Assembly: GCF_900155395.1 (NCBI RefSeq) | Contig: NZ_LT699706.1 | Span: 1 to 64,000 of the forward strand | Direction: 5' to 3' | Origin: Merdibacter massiliensis | GTDB taxonomy: Bacteria; Bacillota_I; Bacilli_A; Erysipelotrichales; Erysipelotrichaceae | Length of the DNA: 64,000 nucleotides | Shown: in pieces, positions 16,022 to 25,896 of the stretch | How the letters are laid out: each line of letters opens with the position of its first letter | How positions within the stretch are numbered: position 1 is the first letter of the stretch | Notes under the pieces: generated by a model | What the model was told of the DNA's origin: nothing | The model's input: only the letters and a program-made list of their open reading frames with translations | Database searches by the model: none | Translations under genes and position numbers: made by a program

Positions 16022-16396
16022 ATGTTTACTTGGGTAACTTCTTCTACTGCAGCGCCAGTGGTAACGATCAGCGAAAATGCGATCACGCTGAATGCAGCGG
16101 CTGCTTCTTATTTTAATGATATTCGCTATGTAATGGTCGGAATCGATGAAGAAAATCACCAGTTGGCTATCCGTCCCATTCAACGAAGGGAATTGGATTT
16201 GCATCTGCATCCACAGGATGTCCTTTATAAAATCACGGTAGGTAAAGGATATGCACGTGTGACTAATAAGGCAGTTGTAAAACAAATTCAAACAGTCTTT
16301 CATGATGATCTGGATGGAAGAAAATTACCTGCACATTTTGATGAGAAAAATCATTTGTTGATTATAAATTTTATGGAGGGAGAGGGTGACATATGA
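16022..16396 (+). CDS. Unknown protein coupled to NfeD and SPFH genes
   Basis: 124 residues, beginning MFTWVTSSTAAPVVTISENA; start chosen because it lies 6-7 bases after GAAAGGAGTGAG and downstream of the promoter. No signal peptide, membrane segment or cysteine is visible. The pattern of short hydrophobic stretches suggests a mostly beta structure, with the second half (VLYKITVGKGYARVTNKAVV) possibly a small DNA- or nucleotide-binding fold, but I do not recognise a family. Its stop overlaps the NfeD start by four bases, so it is translated with that gene. A role with the membrane pair downstream is inference from context only. Confidence 0.75.
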   Translation: MFTWVTSSTAAPVVTISENAITLNAAAASYFNDIRYVMVGIDEENHQLAIRPIQRRELDLHLHPQDVLYKITVGKGYARVTNKAVVKQIQTVFHDDLDGRKLPAHFDEKNHLLIINFMEGEGDI

Positions 16397-16821
16397 TTGG
16401 TATTTGGCTTACGATCCTTGTCGCGGCAATCATCATTGAGTTTATTACACCGACTGCCTTGGTCAGCATTTGGTTTGCGGCCGGTGCTCTGGTTGCCATG
16501 GTATTAGAAGTGGCGGCTGCACCATTATGGCTGCAAATCATCATTTTCTTCATTGTATCTATCTTATTATTGTTGATCGTACGGCCGTTATCTGCATATT
16601 ATTTGCGCGGGAATATCGTCGCCACCAATGCAGATCGTTATATTGGTGCTGTCGGTATCGTTGAGAAAACGATTACAGCGCAAGAGTGGGGCATCGTCAA
16701 GGTGGAAGGTGCTTCTTGGAGCGCTATACCATATAATTGTGAAATGATCGAAAAGGGAGAACGCGTAAAAGTAGTGGCTATTGAAGGAGCCAAACTGCTT
16801 GTCAGCGCGCTCCAGGAGTAG
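16393..16821 (+). CDS. NfeD-family membrane protein (short form)
   Basis: 142 residues: two or three N-terminal membrane helices (about 3-20, 25-43, 48-66) and a C-terminal OB-fold (about 80-142) with YIGAVGIVEKTI and GIVKVEGASWSAI, the NfeD1b layout without the protease domain. In other bacteria NfeD proteins work with SPFH/stomatin proteins encoded next door and are linked to membrane microdomains. Here the SPFH gene follows after 16 bases. The family call is firm. Confidence 0.9.
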   Translation: MIGIWLTILVAAIIIEFITPTALVSIWFAAGALVAMVLEVAAAPLWLQIIIFFIVSILLLLIVRPLSAYYLRGNIVATNADRYIGAVGIVEKTITAQEWGIVKVEGASWSAIPYNCEMIEKGERVKVVAIEGAKLLVSALQE

Positions 16822-16837
16822 AAAGGTGGGTTAGATC

Positions 16838-17758
16838 ATGTTTTTTGACACAATTTTTCCGGTTTTAATTGCTATTGTTTTGCTGGTGATCGTTATTTTG
16901 TTCATCGCGTATCTGGTGCGCATCGTTCCACAGGCAAATGCTTATGTAATCGAACGTTTGGGTGCTTATCACTCCACTTGGGGAACAGGTATCCATATTT
17001 TGATACCATTTGTTGACCGTGTGGCGAATCGTGTTACTTTAAAAGAAGTAGTCAAAGATTTTGCTCCACAGCCAGTGATTACAAAAGATAATGTAACGAT
17101 GCAGATCGATACGGTTGTCTATTTTCAGATCACAGATCCAAAGCTGTATACGTATGGCGTGGTCGGACCGGTGACGGCTATCGAAAACTTGACAGCTACG
17201 ACACTGCGTAACATCATTGGTGAATTAGAACTGGATCAAACATTAACAAGCCGTGACATCATCAATTCGAAAATGCGTGCAATTTTAGATGAAGCGACAG
17301 ATCCTTGGGGCATCAAAGTGAATCGTGTGGAAGTAAAAAATATCTTGCCTCCACGTGACATTCAGGATGCCATGGAAAAGCAGATGCGTGCAGAACGTGA
17401 ACGACGTGAGTCCATTCTCCGTGCAGAAGGCGAAAAGAGAAGCGCCATCTTAACAGCAGAGGGAGATAAAGAGGCAATGGTTCTTCGCGCAAATGCAAAA
17501 AAAGAAGCAATGATTGCGGAAGCAGAAGGTAAAGCGCAGGCAACCGAACGTTTGTATGAAGCACAAGCAAGAGGTATCCAAATGATCAAAGAAGCGGATC
17601 CAAATAAATCATTCTTGACATTAAAGAGCTTGGAAACGTATGGCAAGATAGCAGATGGAAAAGCAACGAAGATCGTTGTACCGGCACAACTTCAGGATCT
17701 GGCATCTTTATTGACCAGTGCAAAAGAATTCTTGAGCGAGGAAAAGGAAACAAAATAA
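16838..17758 (+). CDS. SPFH/Band 7 (stomatin-like) protein
   Basis: 306 residues. One N-terminal membrane helix (about 5-27), a Band 7/SPFH domain (about 30-190; VERLGAYHSTW-like entry, TKDNVTMQIDTVVYFQITDP, and DEATDPWGIKVNRVEVKNI), then a helical coiled-coil region rich in Ala-Glu repeats and a C-terminal segment. It is the QmcA/slipin type, which forms oligomeric membrane assemblies and is usually partnered by NfeD, as here. Followed by a terminator, so the operon has three genes. Confidence 0.93.
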   Translation: MFFDTIFPVLIAIVLLVIVILFIAYLVRIVPQANAYVIERLGAYHSTWGTGIHILIPFVDRVANRVTLKEVVKDFAPQPVITKDNVTMQIDTVVYFQITDPKLYTYGVVGPVTAIENLTATTLRNIIGELELDQTLTSRDIINSKMRAILDEATDPWGIKVNRVEVKNILPPRDIQDAMEKQMRAERERRESILRAEGEKRSAILTAEGDKEAMVLRANAKKEAMIAEAEGKAQATERLYEAQARGIQMIKEADPNKSFLTLKSLETYGKIADGKATKIVVPAQLQDLASLLTSAKEFLSEEKETK

Positions 17759-17771
17759 TCAAAACGATAGT

Positions 17772-17799
17772 GAAGAAGGGATGATCCCTTCTTTTCTTT
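17772..17799 (+). terminator. Terminator of the NfeD-SPFH operon
   Basis: GAAGAAGGG (17772-17780), loop ATGA or so, CCCTTCTTTTC with T-rich tail. Confidence 0.75.
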
Positions 17800-17844
17800 A
17801 GTCCATAAAAAAGTTTGGACGTATAGAAGATAAGAGGTGATCTG

Positions 17845-18573
17845 ATGCGAGAACAAATCTTATCTTATGCAATACGATATGAGGGGAATTGGCAGCGAAT
17901 AGCTATGGCAATCCAACGCCAAGAACCTTGGTATCCTTTCCGATCGGCCCAAAAATATATCACTGTTTTCGATGCAGAATATCCAAAACAGTTTCGACAC
18001 TTGCGATATCCGCCCTGGATCTTGTTTTATCACGGTGATTTGTCTTTATTGGAAGCAAAGGGGGTAGCAGTCATCGGTTCGCGTGTTTCTAGTGAAGAAG
18101 GCAGGACCAGCTGTCAGCAGATCGTAGGAATACTAAAAGAAAAATATGTGATCATTTCAGGGCTGGCAAAGGGAATTGATGCTTTGGCACATCGAGAGGC
18201 ATTAGATCAAAAGACCATTGGAGTGATTGGCTGCGGCATAGAGTGCGTATATCCGAAAGAAAATGCAGATCTATATGCACGACTAGCAGCACAGCATCTG
18301 ATCATAAGTGAATATCCTGGCAAAACCAAACCATATGCTGCCCATTTTCCTTGGCGCAACCGTTTGATTGCAGCATTGGCAGACAGTATTATCGTGATCG
18401 AAGCCAAAGTGCGCAGCGGTACCATGCATACCGTGAATGAAGCAATCGAACTTTCAAGGCCGGTATATGTGGTCGTGCGATCTTATTTGGAAAGGGAATA
18501 TTTAGGAAATGCATTGCTTTTGCAGCAGGGGGCAGAGCCGTTATTTCATGCAGAAGATGTGCAAGAACTATAA
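17845..18573 (+). CDS. dprA: DNA-processing protein DprA (short form)
   Basis: Loads RecA on incoming single-stranded DNA during transformation. 242 residues, shorter than the usual 280-370: the Rossmann-like core is present (VIGSRVSSEEGR, ISGLAKGIDALAHREAL, GVIGCGIECVYPKEN, FPWRNRLIAALAD) but the protein stops soon after it, so the C-terminal winged-helix domain is missing and the N-terminal part is only about 70 residues. Order dprA-topA-trmFO-xerC is standard in Bacillota. SD AAGAGGTGATCTG precedes the ATG. Confidence 0.9.
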   Translation: MREQILSYAIRYEGNWQRIAMAIQRQEPWYPFRSAQKYITVFDAEYPKQFRHLRYPPWILFYHGDLSLLEAKGVAVIGSRVSSEEGRTSCQQIVGILKEKYVIISGLAKGIDALAHREALDQKTIGVIGCGIECVYPKENADLYARLAAQHLIISEYPGKTKPYAAHFPWRNRLIAALADSIIVIEAKVRSGTMHTVNEAIELSRPVYVVVRSYLEREYLGNALLLQQGAEPLFHAEDVQEL

Positions 18574-18579
18574 AAACAA

Positions 18580-18608
18580 TTGACAAAAGCAGATTTTGCT
18601 CGAATAAT
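18580..18608 (+). promoter_or_regulatory. Promoter of topA
   Basis: Consensus TTGACA (18580-18585) and AATAAT (18603-18608), 17 bases apart. The TTG of this box is also a possible but unlikely start codon in the topA frame. Confidence 0.65.
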
Positions 18609-18642
18609 ATATATCGAATATTTTGGAATGGAGGCACTCACC

Positions 18643-20790
18643 ATGAAAAATTTAGTGATTGTGGAATCACCTTCAAAATCTAAGACAATAGAAAAGTATT
18701 TAGGAAATGAGTATCATGTTGTATCCAGCAAAGGACATATACGTGATTTAGCGACCAGTGGGAAAGGCGGATTGGGAATCGACGTCGAACACGATTTTCA
18801 ACCGAATTACAAAATCAGCACAGATAAAAAAGAAGTAGTCAAGGAATTGCAAAAGCTGGCAAAAGACAGTGATCATGTGTATCTGGCAAGTGACCCGGAC
18901 CGTGAGGGGGAAGCAATTGCCTGGCATTTGGCAAGTGTGCTCGGGTTAGATATGAATGATGAAAATCGAATCGTTTTTCATGAAATAACAAAACAAGCGA
19001 TACTGGAGGCGATGAAACATCCGCAAAAGATCGATCAGAATCTTGTGAAATCACAAGAAACAAGACGTATGCTGGATCGAATCATCGGCTTTCGGCTGTC
19101 AAAACTATTACAAAATAAGATTCAATCAAAATCAGCCGGACGTGTACAATCGGTTGCTTTGCGTTTGATCGTCGAGCGGGAAAATGAGATCCGCAATTTT
19201 AAAAAAGAAGAATATTGGACATTAGATGCATTATGCAAAAAAGAAAAGCAGAATTTTACAGCAACTTTATTAAAAGTAGACGGAAAGAAAGCAAAGTTAA
19301 AAAGCAAAGAAGATTGCGATGCGATCATCGATCGATGCAAAGACCATGCTTTTCTGGTTGCCGGCATTGACAAAAAGGTAAAAAAACGTGAACCGAAGAT
19401 GCCGTTCATCACATCTACACTGCAGCAGGAAGCAAGCACAAAGTTAGGCTTTGGTGCAAAAAAGACGATGCAGATCGCACAGAAACTGTATGAAGGTATT
19501 GATCTGGGAGGAAGAAGCGAAGGTTTGATCAGTTATATGCGTAGCGATTCTACGCGATTATCTCCTGTATTTTTAAATGACGCTTTTCAATACATTGAAA
19601 CCATATATGGAAAAGAATATAAAGGAAAAGTACGTCAGAAAAATGATGAAAATGCACAGGATGCGCATGAGGCGATCCGCCCGACCAATATCATGAATAC
19701 ACCGGAAAATGTAAAACAATATCTAACAAATGATCAATATAAGCTGTATCATTTGATCTATAGCCGTACATTGGCTTCTCTGATGGCTCCAAGCAAGAGC
19801 GATGCAGTAGCAGTCAAGATTGAAAATAATGGATGCCAGTTCTCAGCGAACGGCTCTACGATGACTTTTGACGGTTATTTGAAAGTCTATGGAAAGTATG
19901 AACAAGTAAAAGATGATATCTTGCCTTTGTTAGAGCAGAATGAGGAATTAAAAGACGTGCAGTTAGATGGGAAACAGCATTTTACAGAACCGCCGCTGCG
20001 TTACAGCGAAGCGCGTCTGATCAAGGAATTAGAAGAAAAAGGCATTGGCCGCCCGAGTACTTATGCGATGATCATTGATACGCTGCAGGCACGCGGATAT
20101 GCCACTTTGGAAAAATCAAGCGAAGGCAGCCGTACGAAAGTCTTTGTACCAAGCGAACAGGGAGAGCTGACCGATCAAAAATTACAAGAGTTTTTCAGCA
20201 CGATCATCAATGTCATGTATACAGCCGATATGGAGTCCCATTTAGATGAGATTGCCAGCGGAGAACGTAATAATGTAGAGGAATTGAAGAAGTTTTGGGA
20301 TACTTTCGATCCATTGGTAGAAAATGCGTATGAACATATGGAAAAGAAAGAATTAGAACGTACAGGAGAACTTTGTCCGGAGTGCGGCAGTGAGCTTGTT
20401 TATCGAAATGGCCGCTATGGAAAGTTTATTTCTTGTATCAATTTTCCTAAATGCCGCTATACAAAGAGCGAAGAGGAACCACAGGAAAGCGATGAGATCT
20501 GTCCTAACTGCGGGGCAAAAATGGTCATGAAAAAGGGACGTTACGGCAGTTTCCTCGCATGCAGCAATTATCCGCAGTGCAAAACGATCAAAAGTTTGAA
20601 AGAAAAAGCAAAACCGGAACCGATTGGAGAAAAATGTCCGCAATGCGGCCATGAACTGGTTCGACGCAAGTCGCGTTATGGAACGACATTCATCGGATGC
20701 AGCAATTATCCGAAATGCCGATATATCAAAAAAGAACCCAAGGTAGAGAAAAAGACAAAAAAAGAGACGACAAAGGAGGACAATGCTTGA
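18643..20790 (+). CDS. topA: DNA topoisomerase I
   Basis: Type IA topoisomerase that relaxes negative supercoils. 715 residues from ATG 18643, which has TGGAGG upstream and begins [20 protein letters not shown], the expected TOPRIM start. Catalytic Tyr298 in [14 protein letters not shown]; acidic TOPRIM residues in [15 protein letters not shown]. Three C-terminal four-cysteine zinc ribbons start with CPECG, CPNCG and CPQCG, followed by a Lys-rich tail. Stop and trmFO start overlap by one base (TGATG). Confidence 0.97.
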   Translation: MKNLVIVESPSKSKTIEKYLGNEYHVVSSKGHIRDLATSGKGGLGIDVEHDFQPNYKISTDKKEVVKELQKLAKDSDHVYLASDPDREGEAIAWHLASVLGLDMNDENRIVFHEITKQAILEAMKHPQKIDQNLVKSQETRRMLDRIIGFRLSKLLQNKIQSKSAGRVQSVALRLIVERENEIRNFKKEEYWTLDALCKKEKQNFTATLLKVDGKKAKLKSKEDCDAIIDRCKDHAFLVAGIDKKVKKREPKMPFITSTLQQEASTKLGFGAKKTMQIAQKLYEGIDLGGRSEGLISYMRSDSTRLSPVFLNDAFQYIETIYGKEYKGKVRQKNDENAQDAHEAIRPTNIMNTPENVKQYLTNDQYKLYHLIYSRTLASLMAPSKSDAVAVKIENNGCQFSANGSTMTFDGYLKVYGKYEQVKDDILPLLEQNEELKDVQLDGKQHFTEPPLRYSEARLIKELEEKGIGRPSTYAMIIDTLQARGYATLEKSSEGSRTKVFVPSEQGELTDQKLQEFFSTIINVMYTADMESHLDEIASGERNNVEELKKFWDTFDPLVENAYEHMEKKELERTGELCPECGSELVYRNGRYGKFISCINFPKCRYTKSEEEPQESDEICPNCGAKMVMKKGRYGSFLACSNYPQCKTIKSLKEKAKPEPIGEKCPQCGHELVRRKSRYGTTFIGCSNYPKCRYIKKEPKVEKKTKKETTKEDNA

Positions 20791-22082
20791 TGGAGAAGGT
20801 AACGATCGTAGGTGCTGGATTAGCCGGCTGCGAGGCCTGCTGGCAGCTTGTTTCCAGAGGTATTCCTGTACGTTTGGTAGAAATGCGCCCCAAGCATTCA
20901 TCGCCGGCACATCACAGCGATCGCTTTAGCGAACTGGTATGTTCCAATTCATTACGCAGTGATTCCCTTCATAATGCAGTCGGTATCTTAAAAGAGGAAA
21001 TGCGCAGACTGGATTCGCTGATCATGAAAAGCGCCGATCTTCACCGTATCCCTGCGGGGAGTGCATTGGCTGTCGACCGCGATGGATTCTCCCAATGGAT
21101 CACAGATACATTGAAACAGCATCCGCTGGTTGAATTTGTATGTGAAGAAGTAACGGAGATTCCCGAAGGAAATGTGATCATTGCAAGCGGTCCGTTAACT
21201 AGCGATGCTTTGTCAAATGCTATTCGCACGTATCTGCAAGCAGATTATTTTCATTTTTATGATGCTGCTGCGCCGATCATTGAAAAGGATTCTATTGACT
21301 TTACAAAAGCATATCGCAAATCCAGATACGATAAAGGAGATGCGGATTATATCAACTGTGCAATGAATGAGGAAGAGTTCAATCAATTTTATGATGCACT
21401 GATTCATGCGGAAACGGCTCCATTACATGACATTGATAAAGAAATCTATTTTGAAGGATGCATGCCGGTGGAAGAAATAGCTAAAAGAGGTAGAAAGACG
21501 CTGTTGTTTGGCCCTATGAAACCGGTTGGTTTACAGCGTCCGGACGGATCCAGACCGTATGCAGTCGTACAGTTGCGTCAGGATAATGCAATTGATACGC
21601 TGTATAATATCGTCGGATTTCAGACACATTTGAAATGGGGAGAACAGAAACGCGTATTCTCGATGATCCCGGGACTGGAAAACTGTCAGATCGTTCGATA
21701 TGGCGTCATGCATCGCAATTCTTATCTTTGTGCGCCAAAGGTGTTGAAAGAAACCTATCAATGCAGCAAACGTGAGAATCTGTTTTTTGCAGGTCAGATG
21801 TGTGGGGTCGAAGGCTATGTAGAGAGTGCAGCAAGCGGTTTGATTGCTGGAATCAATATGGCTAGATATGTACAAGGGAAAGAATCCTATATTTTCCCGA
21901 ACACTTGTATCATGGGTTCTATGGCGTATTATATTACACATGCCGATGCAAACTATTTCCAACCGATGAATGCGAATTTCGGGATCGTCACATTGAAAAA
22001 TAAAGTGAAGAAACACGAAAGAAAAGATGCAATCTGTAAACAGGCCTTGGAAGAAATCGAACGGATAAAGGCAGAACTGTGA
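20790..22082 (+). CDS. trmFO: Methylenetetrahydrofolate-tRNA-(uracil54-C5)-methyltransferase TrmFO
   Basis: FAD- and folate-dependent enzyme that makes T54 in tRNA. 430 residues from the ATG in TGATG shared with the topA stop; earlier in-frame starts lie in topA. Seen: FAD-binding [71 protein letters not shown], and [19 protein letters not shown]. The next gene, xerC, starts in the same one- to four-base overlap. Confidence 0.96.
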   Translation: MEKVTIVGAGLAGCEACWQLVSRGIPVRLVEMRPKHSSPAHHSDRFSELVCSNSLRSDSLHNAVGILKEEMRRLDSLIMKSADLHRIPAGSALAVDRDGFSQWITDTLKQHPLVEFVCEEVTEIPEGNVIIASGPLTSDALSNAIRTYLQADYFHFYDAAAPIIEKDSIDFTKAYRKSRYDKGDADYINCAMNEEEFNQFYDALIHAETAPLHDIDKEIYFEGCMPVEEIAKRGRKTLLFGPMKPVGLQRPDGSRPYAVVQLRQDNAIDTLYNIVGFQTHLKWGEQKRVFSMIPGLENCQIVRYGVMHRNSYLCAPKVLKETYQCSKRENLFFAGQMCGVEGYVESAASGLIAGINMARYVQGKESYIFPNTCIMGSMAYYITHADANYFQPMNANFGIVTLKNKVKKHERKDAICKQALEEIERIKAEL

Positions 22083-22996
22083 TGGAAGATTATTTAGAGC
22101 GATTCTTACGTTATATCGATCAGCGCAATACAGGTTCCAAACATACGACAGATGCCTATCGGCGAGATATCGAACAGTTCATCTCCTTTTTGAAAGAAGA
22201 AGGAATCGATTCGCTTGAAGATGTGGACCGTATCGTATTGATGAATTATATTGCGAAGATCAGCGTAGATGAAAAAGGGCATGAAAGAAGTTCAACGACA
22301 ATTGCCCGAAAGATCAGTTCGCTTCGCAGCTATTATCATTATCTAAATGAATATGTAGGAGTGCTCAATCATCCTCTGCAAAATTTCAAAGGACCCAAAC
22401 TGCCAAAAAGAATACCTGAATTTTTATTTGTTGAGGAAGTAGCTGCTTTTTTATCTTCATTTGATGAAAACACGGATGCAGGGATCCGTGACCGCGCTAT
22501 GTTTGAATTGATGTATGCCTGCGGGCTGCGTGTGAGCGAAGTGGTATCTTTGCATTTGAACAGTCTGGATTTTGATGAAAATATCCTGCGTGTAATCGGA
22601 AAAGGCGATAAAGAACGCATCGTACCGTTTTATGCATCTATCGGAGAGCGAGTGAAAAATTATATTTTAAAAGTTCGATCGAAGTGGATGGGAAAGGAAA
22701 CACATGACATTTTGTTTGTGAATCAAAGAGGCAGGCCGTTAACGACTAGAGGCGTACAATATATCATGAGCAAACAATGTGATGCATGCGGCATGCATAT
22801 TCGCATGCACCCCCATATTTTTCGTCACAGCTTTGCAACGCATTTGTTGGATAATGGAGCAGATATCCGTGTCGTACAGGAGCTGTTAGGGCATGCTTCA
22901 CTATCCACTACCCAAATCTATGTGCATGTAACGGGAGATCGTTTGCGGCAGGCATATGAACAAGCCCATCCAATGGCCAAAGGTCATAAAAAATAA
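22082..22996 (+). CDS. xerC: Tyrosine recombinase XerC
   Basis: Site-specific recombinase resolving chromosome dimers at dif. About 304 residues from ATG 22082 (TGATG with the trmFO stop); a GTG at 22079 would add one Met. N-terminal SAM-like core-binding domain (1-95) and catalytic domain with Arg in CGLRVSEV, Lys in GKGDKERIV, HIFRHSFATHLLDNG, and LGHASLSTTQIYVHV with the nucleophilic Tyr. Named XerC rather than XerD from its place behind trmFO, as in Bacillus. Confidence 0.92.
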   Translation: MEDYLERFLRYIDQRNTGSKHTTDAYRRDIEQFISFLKEEGIDSLEDVDRIVLMNYIAKISVDEKGHERSSTTIARKISSLRSYYHYLNEYVGVLNHPLQNFKGPKLPKRIPEFLFVEEVAAFLSSFDENTDAGIRDRAMFELMYACGLRVSEVVSLHLNSLDFDENILRVIGKGDKERIVPFYASIGERVKNYILKVRSKWMGKETHDILFVNQRGRPLTTRGVQYIMSKQCDACGMHIRMHPHIFRHSFATHLLDNGADIRVVQELLGHASLSTTQIYVHVTGDRLRQAYEQAHPMAKGHKK

Positions 22997-23005
22997 AAAG
23001 CATAC

Positions 23006-23033
23006 TTGCAATTGCATTATGCTGTGCTATAAT
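23006..23033 (+). promoter_or_regulatory. Promoter of rpsB
   Basis: TTGCAA (23006-23011), 16 bases, TATAAT (23028-23033), with TGC directly before the -10. Confidence 0.75.
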
Positions 23034-23039
23034 TATAAA

Positions 23040-23165
23040 AGCGTGCAGTGGCACGTGAAATGACACACATCATGAATTCATTCGCCCGTGCTTTGCCGAA
23101 ACAGGCGTAAAAAGTTGCGAATGTTAGAAATGATGGAGGAATAACGGAAAGAGAGGAATTTTAAA
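23040..23165 (+). promoter_or_regulatory. Structured 5' leader of rpsB
   Basis: About 125 nt lie between the predicted transcript start and the rpsB ATG. A first hairpin CGTGC-AGTG-GCACG spans 23042-23055. A second helix pairs CATTCGC (23079-23085) with GCGAATG (23117-23123). CGCC (23083-23086) can instead pair with GGCG (23104-23107), so the two helices exclude each other. This suggests feedback control, perhaps by S2, but I cannot match it to a known family. AGAGAGG lies close to the ATG. Confidence 0.4.
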
Positions 23166-24110
23166 ATGTCAGTTGTTTCAATGAGAAAATTATTGGAAGC
23201 TGGAGTTCACTTCGGTCATCAGACACGTCGTTGGAATCCAAAAATGAAACCAAACATCTATGCTAGCCGCAACAATGTCTATATCATCAACTTGGAGAAG
23301 ACATTGGAACAGTTAGATGTTGCTTATGCCGCTATGAAAGATATTGCTGAAAAAGGCGGTAAGGTCTTGTTTGTTGGTACAAAGAAACAAGCACAGACAA
23401 TCGTTGTAGAGGAAGCTTTGCGTAGTGGTTCTTTCTTCGTTAACCAAAGATGGTTAGGAGGTTTGCTAACAAATTTCCGTACGATCCAAAAACGTGTTAA
23501 ACGTTTAGTTGAAATCGAAGAAATGGAAGCAAGTGGAAAGCTTGACTTATATCCTAAGAAAGAAGTTGCACAGATCAAAAAAGAAAAAGCACGTTTGGAA
23601 AACTTCTTAGGCGGTATCAAAGAAATGAAAAAACTGCCAAATGCATTGTTCGTCATCGATCCAAAAGAAGAACACAATGCAGTAGCAGAAGCTAAGAAAC
23701 TGGGTATTCCTGTATTTGCAATGGTAGATACAAACTGCGATCCAGAAATGGTAGATTATCTAATTGCTTCTAATGATGATGCTGTACGTTCTGTAAAACT
23801 GATCACTACTTTGATGGCAGATGCAATCGTTGAAGCTAAAGGTGGTTTATTGACAGTAGCTCATAGTCAGGATGAGAATGAAACAGATGTAACGATGAAA
23901 GATGTTATCATCAATGTAGAAGAACAAATCGCAGAAAACGAACGTCGTCGTCGTCAACGTAACGAAGAACGTCGTAACCGTCGTCCTTATGACCGCAACA
24001 AACGTCGTGATGGAAGAGCACCTTTCCAAAAACGCGAAGGCGCTAAACCTGCGGATGCAGAAGGAAAAAACGAAGAAGCACCAAAAGCTGCTGAAACAAC
24101 AGCTGAATAA
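23166..24110 (+). CDS. rpsB: 30S ribosomal protein S2, with long charged C-terminal tail
   Basis: Small-subunit protein S2. The core (residues 1 to about 245) is canonical: [62 protein letters not shown] and VDTNCDP. The protein is 314 residues long, whereas S2 is normally 230-260. The extra C-terminal part is first an Arg-rich helix-like stretch (many RRR and NRR runs) and then a Lys/Glu/Ala-rich acidic end. tsf follows after 17 bases as usual. Confidence 0.96.
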   Translation: MSVVSMRKLLEAGVHFGHQTRRWNPKMKPNIYASRNNVYIINLEKTLEQLDVAYAAMKDIAEKGGKVLFVGTKKQAQTIVVEEALRSGSFFVNQRWLGGLLTNFRTIQKRVKRLVEIEEMEASGKLDLYPKKEVAQIKKEKARLENFLGGIKEMKKLPNALFVIDPKEEHNAVAEAKKLGIPVFAMVDTNCDPEMVDYLIASNDDAVRSVKLITTLMADAIVEAKGGLLTVAHSQDENETDVTMKDVIINVEEQIAENERRRRQRNEERRNRRPYDRNKRRDGRAPFQKREGAKPADAEGKNEEAPKAAETTAE

Positions 24111-24127
24111 TTAAGGAGGATACAGGG

Positions 24128-25015
24128 ATGATCACTGCTAGTTTAGTAAAAGAATTACGTGAGAAAACCGGCGCAGGTATGATGGACTGCAAAAAAGCCC
24201 TGACTGAATGTGACGGAAATATCGAAAAAGCCATTGATTGGTTACGTGAAAAAGGAATTGCAAAAGCTGCAAAGAAATCTGGCCGTATTGCTGCAGAAGG
24301 TTTGAGCCGTGTAGCAGTAGAAGGAAATACTGGTGTCATCTTTGAAGTGAATTCAGAGACAGACTTCGTTGCTAAAAATGATCAGTTCCTAGCATTGTTA
24401 GATACGATCCAAGGTGCACTGCTTGCAAACAAACCGGCTGATATGGATGCTGCATTAGCTTGCAAGACTGCAGAAGGTACTTTGGCTGATATGATCACAA
24501 CAGCAACTGCAACGATCGGTGAGAAAATCACATTGCGTCGTTTTGCGGTTGTAGAAAAAGCAGATGATGAATTCTTCGGCGCTTATATGCATATGGGCGG
24601 AAAGATTTCTGTATTGTCTGTATTAAGCGGTAAAGAAGATGCTGCTGTTGCCAAAAACATGGCAATGCAAATTGCCAGTATGTCTCCAACATACATCACT
24701 CGTGATGAAATTCCAGCAGATGTTGTTGAACATGAACGTGGTGTACAGTTAAACATCATGAAAGAAGATCCTAAGATGGCTGGTAAACCAGAACAAATGT
24801 TACAAAAGATCATCGAAGGTAAGCTTTCTAAACATTTCAAGGATCAGTGCTTGATGGATCAGGAATTCTTCTTGAATCCAGATCAAAAAGTATCTCAGTT
24901 CTTGAAAGAAAGCAGCGCAACTGTGAAGAGCTTCATCCGTTATGCTGTTGGTGAAGGTATTGAAAAGCGTGAAGAAAACTTTGCTGAAGAAGTAATGAAT
25001 CAGATCAAAGGTTAA
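24128..25015 (+). CDS. tsf: Elongation factor Ts
   Basis: Nucleotide exchange factor for EF-Tu. 295 residues. N-terminal UBA-like domain with VKELREKTGAGMMDCKKAL, core with GNTGVIFEVNSETDFVAKND, and the C-terminal part LMDQEFFLNPDQKVSQFLKE. SD TAAGGAGGA precedes the ATG. Cotranscribed with rpsB and followed by a terminator. Confidence 0.97.
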   Translation: MITASLVKELREKTGAGMMDCKKALTECDGNIEKAIDWLREKGIAKAAKKSGRIAAEGLSRVAVEGNTGVIFEVNSETDFVAKNDQFLALLDTIQGALLANKPADMDAALACKTAEGTLADMITTATATIGEKITLRRFAVVEKADDEFFGAYMHMGGKISVLSVLSGKEDAAVAKNMAMQIASMSPTYITRDEIPADVVEHERGVQLNIMKEDPKMAGKPEQMLQKIIEGKLSKHFKDQCLMDQEFFLNPDQKVSQFLKESSATVKSFIRYAVGEGIEKREENFAEEVMNQIKG

Positions 25016-25022
25016 TGAATTG

Positions 25023-25052
25023 AAAAGGCGGTAAGCATTTGCCGCTTTTTTT
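25023..25052 (+). terminator. Terminator of rpsB-tsf
   Basis: GCGGTAA (25029-25035) pairs with TTGCCGC (25039-25045, one G-U), flanked by an A-run and a T-run of seven. Confidence 0.8.
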
Positions 25053-25171
25053 ATGGAACATGTTTATTTTTATATAAGCACCCGCTATAAAAGGTAGAAA
25101 TCCAGATGGATTTATTGTATAATCTCATTGGTATATTATGTATGTTTTTTAACAGAAAGGATAATGGAAAG

Positions 25172-25894
25172 ATGTATAAACGAGTTCTTTTAAAACTGAG
25201 CGGTGAGGCTCTATCTTCACCTGAGTACGCTTTTGATCCTACGGTGCTATCAAAATTGGCAGATGAATTAAAAGAAGTACATGCACTTGGCGTTGATTTG
25301 GCAATCGTAGTAGGCGGCGGAAATTTTGTTCGCGGCAAACTGATCGAACAAATGGGTGTTGACCGTGTACAGGCAGATTATATGGGAATGCTGGGCACTG
25401 TAATTAACGCATTGGCTGTTCAAAATGCATTGGAACAAAAAAATGTGCCTACCAGAGTACAGACAGCGATAGAAATGCAGAAAATAGCTGAACCATTTAT
25501 TCAACGCCGTGCGATTCGTCATTTGGAAAAGGGAAGAGTTGTCATTTTTGGAGCTGGTACAGGCAGTCCTTATTTTTCAACTGATACGACGGCGGCTCTT
25601 CGCGCCAGCGAAATTGATGCCGATGTTATCTTGATGGCCAAAAATGGCGTAGATGGTGTTTATGACAGTGATCCAAAGAAGAACCCGGATGCAAAGAAGT
25701 TTGATAAATTATCATATATGGAATTATTACAGAGGGAATTGCAGGTCATGGATTCTACTGCTACCAGTATGTGTATGGATAATAATATCGATCTTGTTGT
25801 GTTTAATATGAATGAACGTGGCAATATTGTAAAAGCAGTGAAAGGTGAAGTGAACGGTACTGTCATTTCCAGAAAAACAATGGAGGATAAATAA
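25172..25894 (+). CDS. pyrH: Uridylate kinase
   Basis: Phosphorylates UMP to UDP; hexameric amino-acid-kinase fold. 240 residues from ATG 25172, the family length; a longer in-frame reading adds 22 residues unlike the family. Seen: [59 protein letters not shown] and the C-terminal [13 protein letters not shown] possible -10 TATAAT is at 25118-25123 without a good -35. AGAAAGGA lies upstream of the ATG. frr follows after two bases. Confidence 0.95.
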   Translation: MYKRVLLKLSGEALSSPEYAFDPTVLSKLADELKEVHALGVDLAIVVGGGNFVRGKLIEQMGVDRVQADYMGMLGTVINALAVQNALEQKNVPTRVQTAIEMQKIAEPFIQRRAIRHLEKGRVVIFGAGTGSPYFSTDTTAALRASEIDADVILMAKNGVDGVYDSDPKKNPDAKKFDKLSYMELLQRELQVMDSTATSMCMDNNIDLVVFNMNERGNIVKAVKGEVNGTVISRKTMEDK

Positions 25895-25896
25895 GC

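Noticed and set aside
18580-18642. N-terminal extension of topA from a TTG codon
   Set aside because: The TTG is part of a consensus TTGACA -35 box; the ATG at 18643 has an SD and gives the family N-terminus.
20697-20789. Longer trmFO start inside topA
   Set aside because: The extra residues are the topA zinc-ribbon region read in another frame; the ATG in TGATG at 20790 gives the FAD-binding N-terminus.
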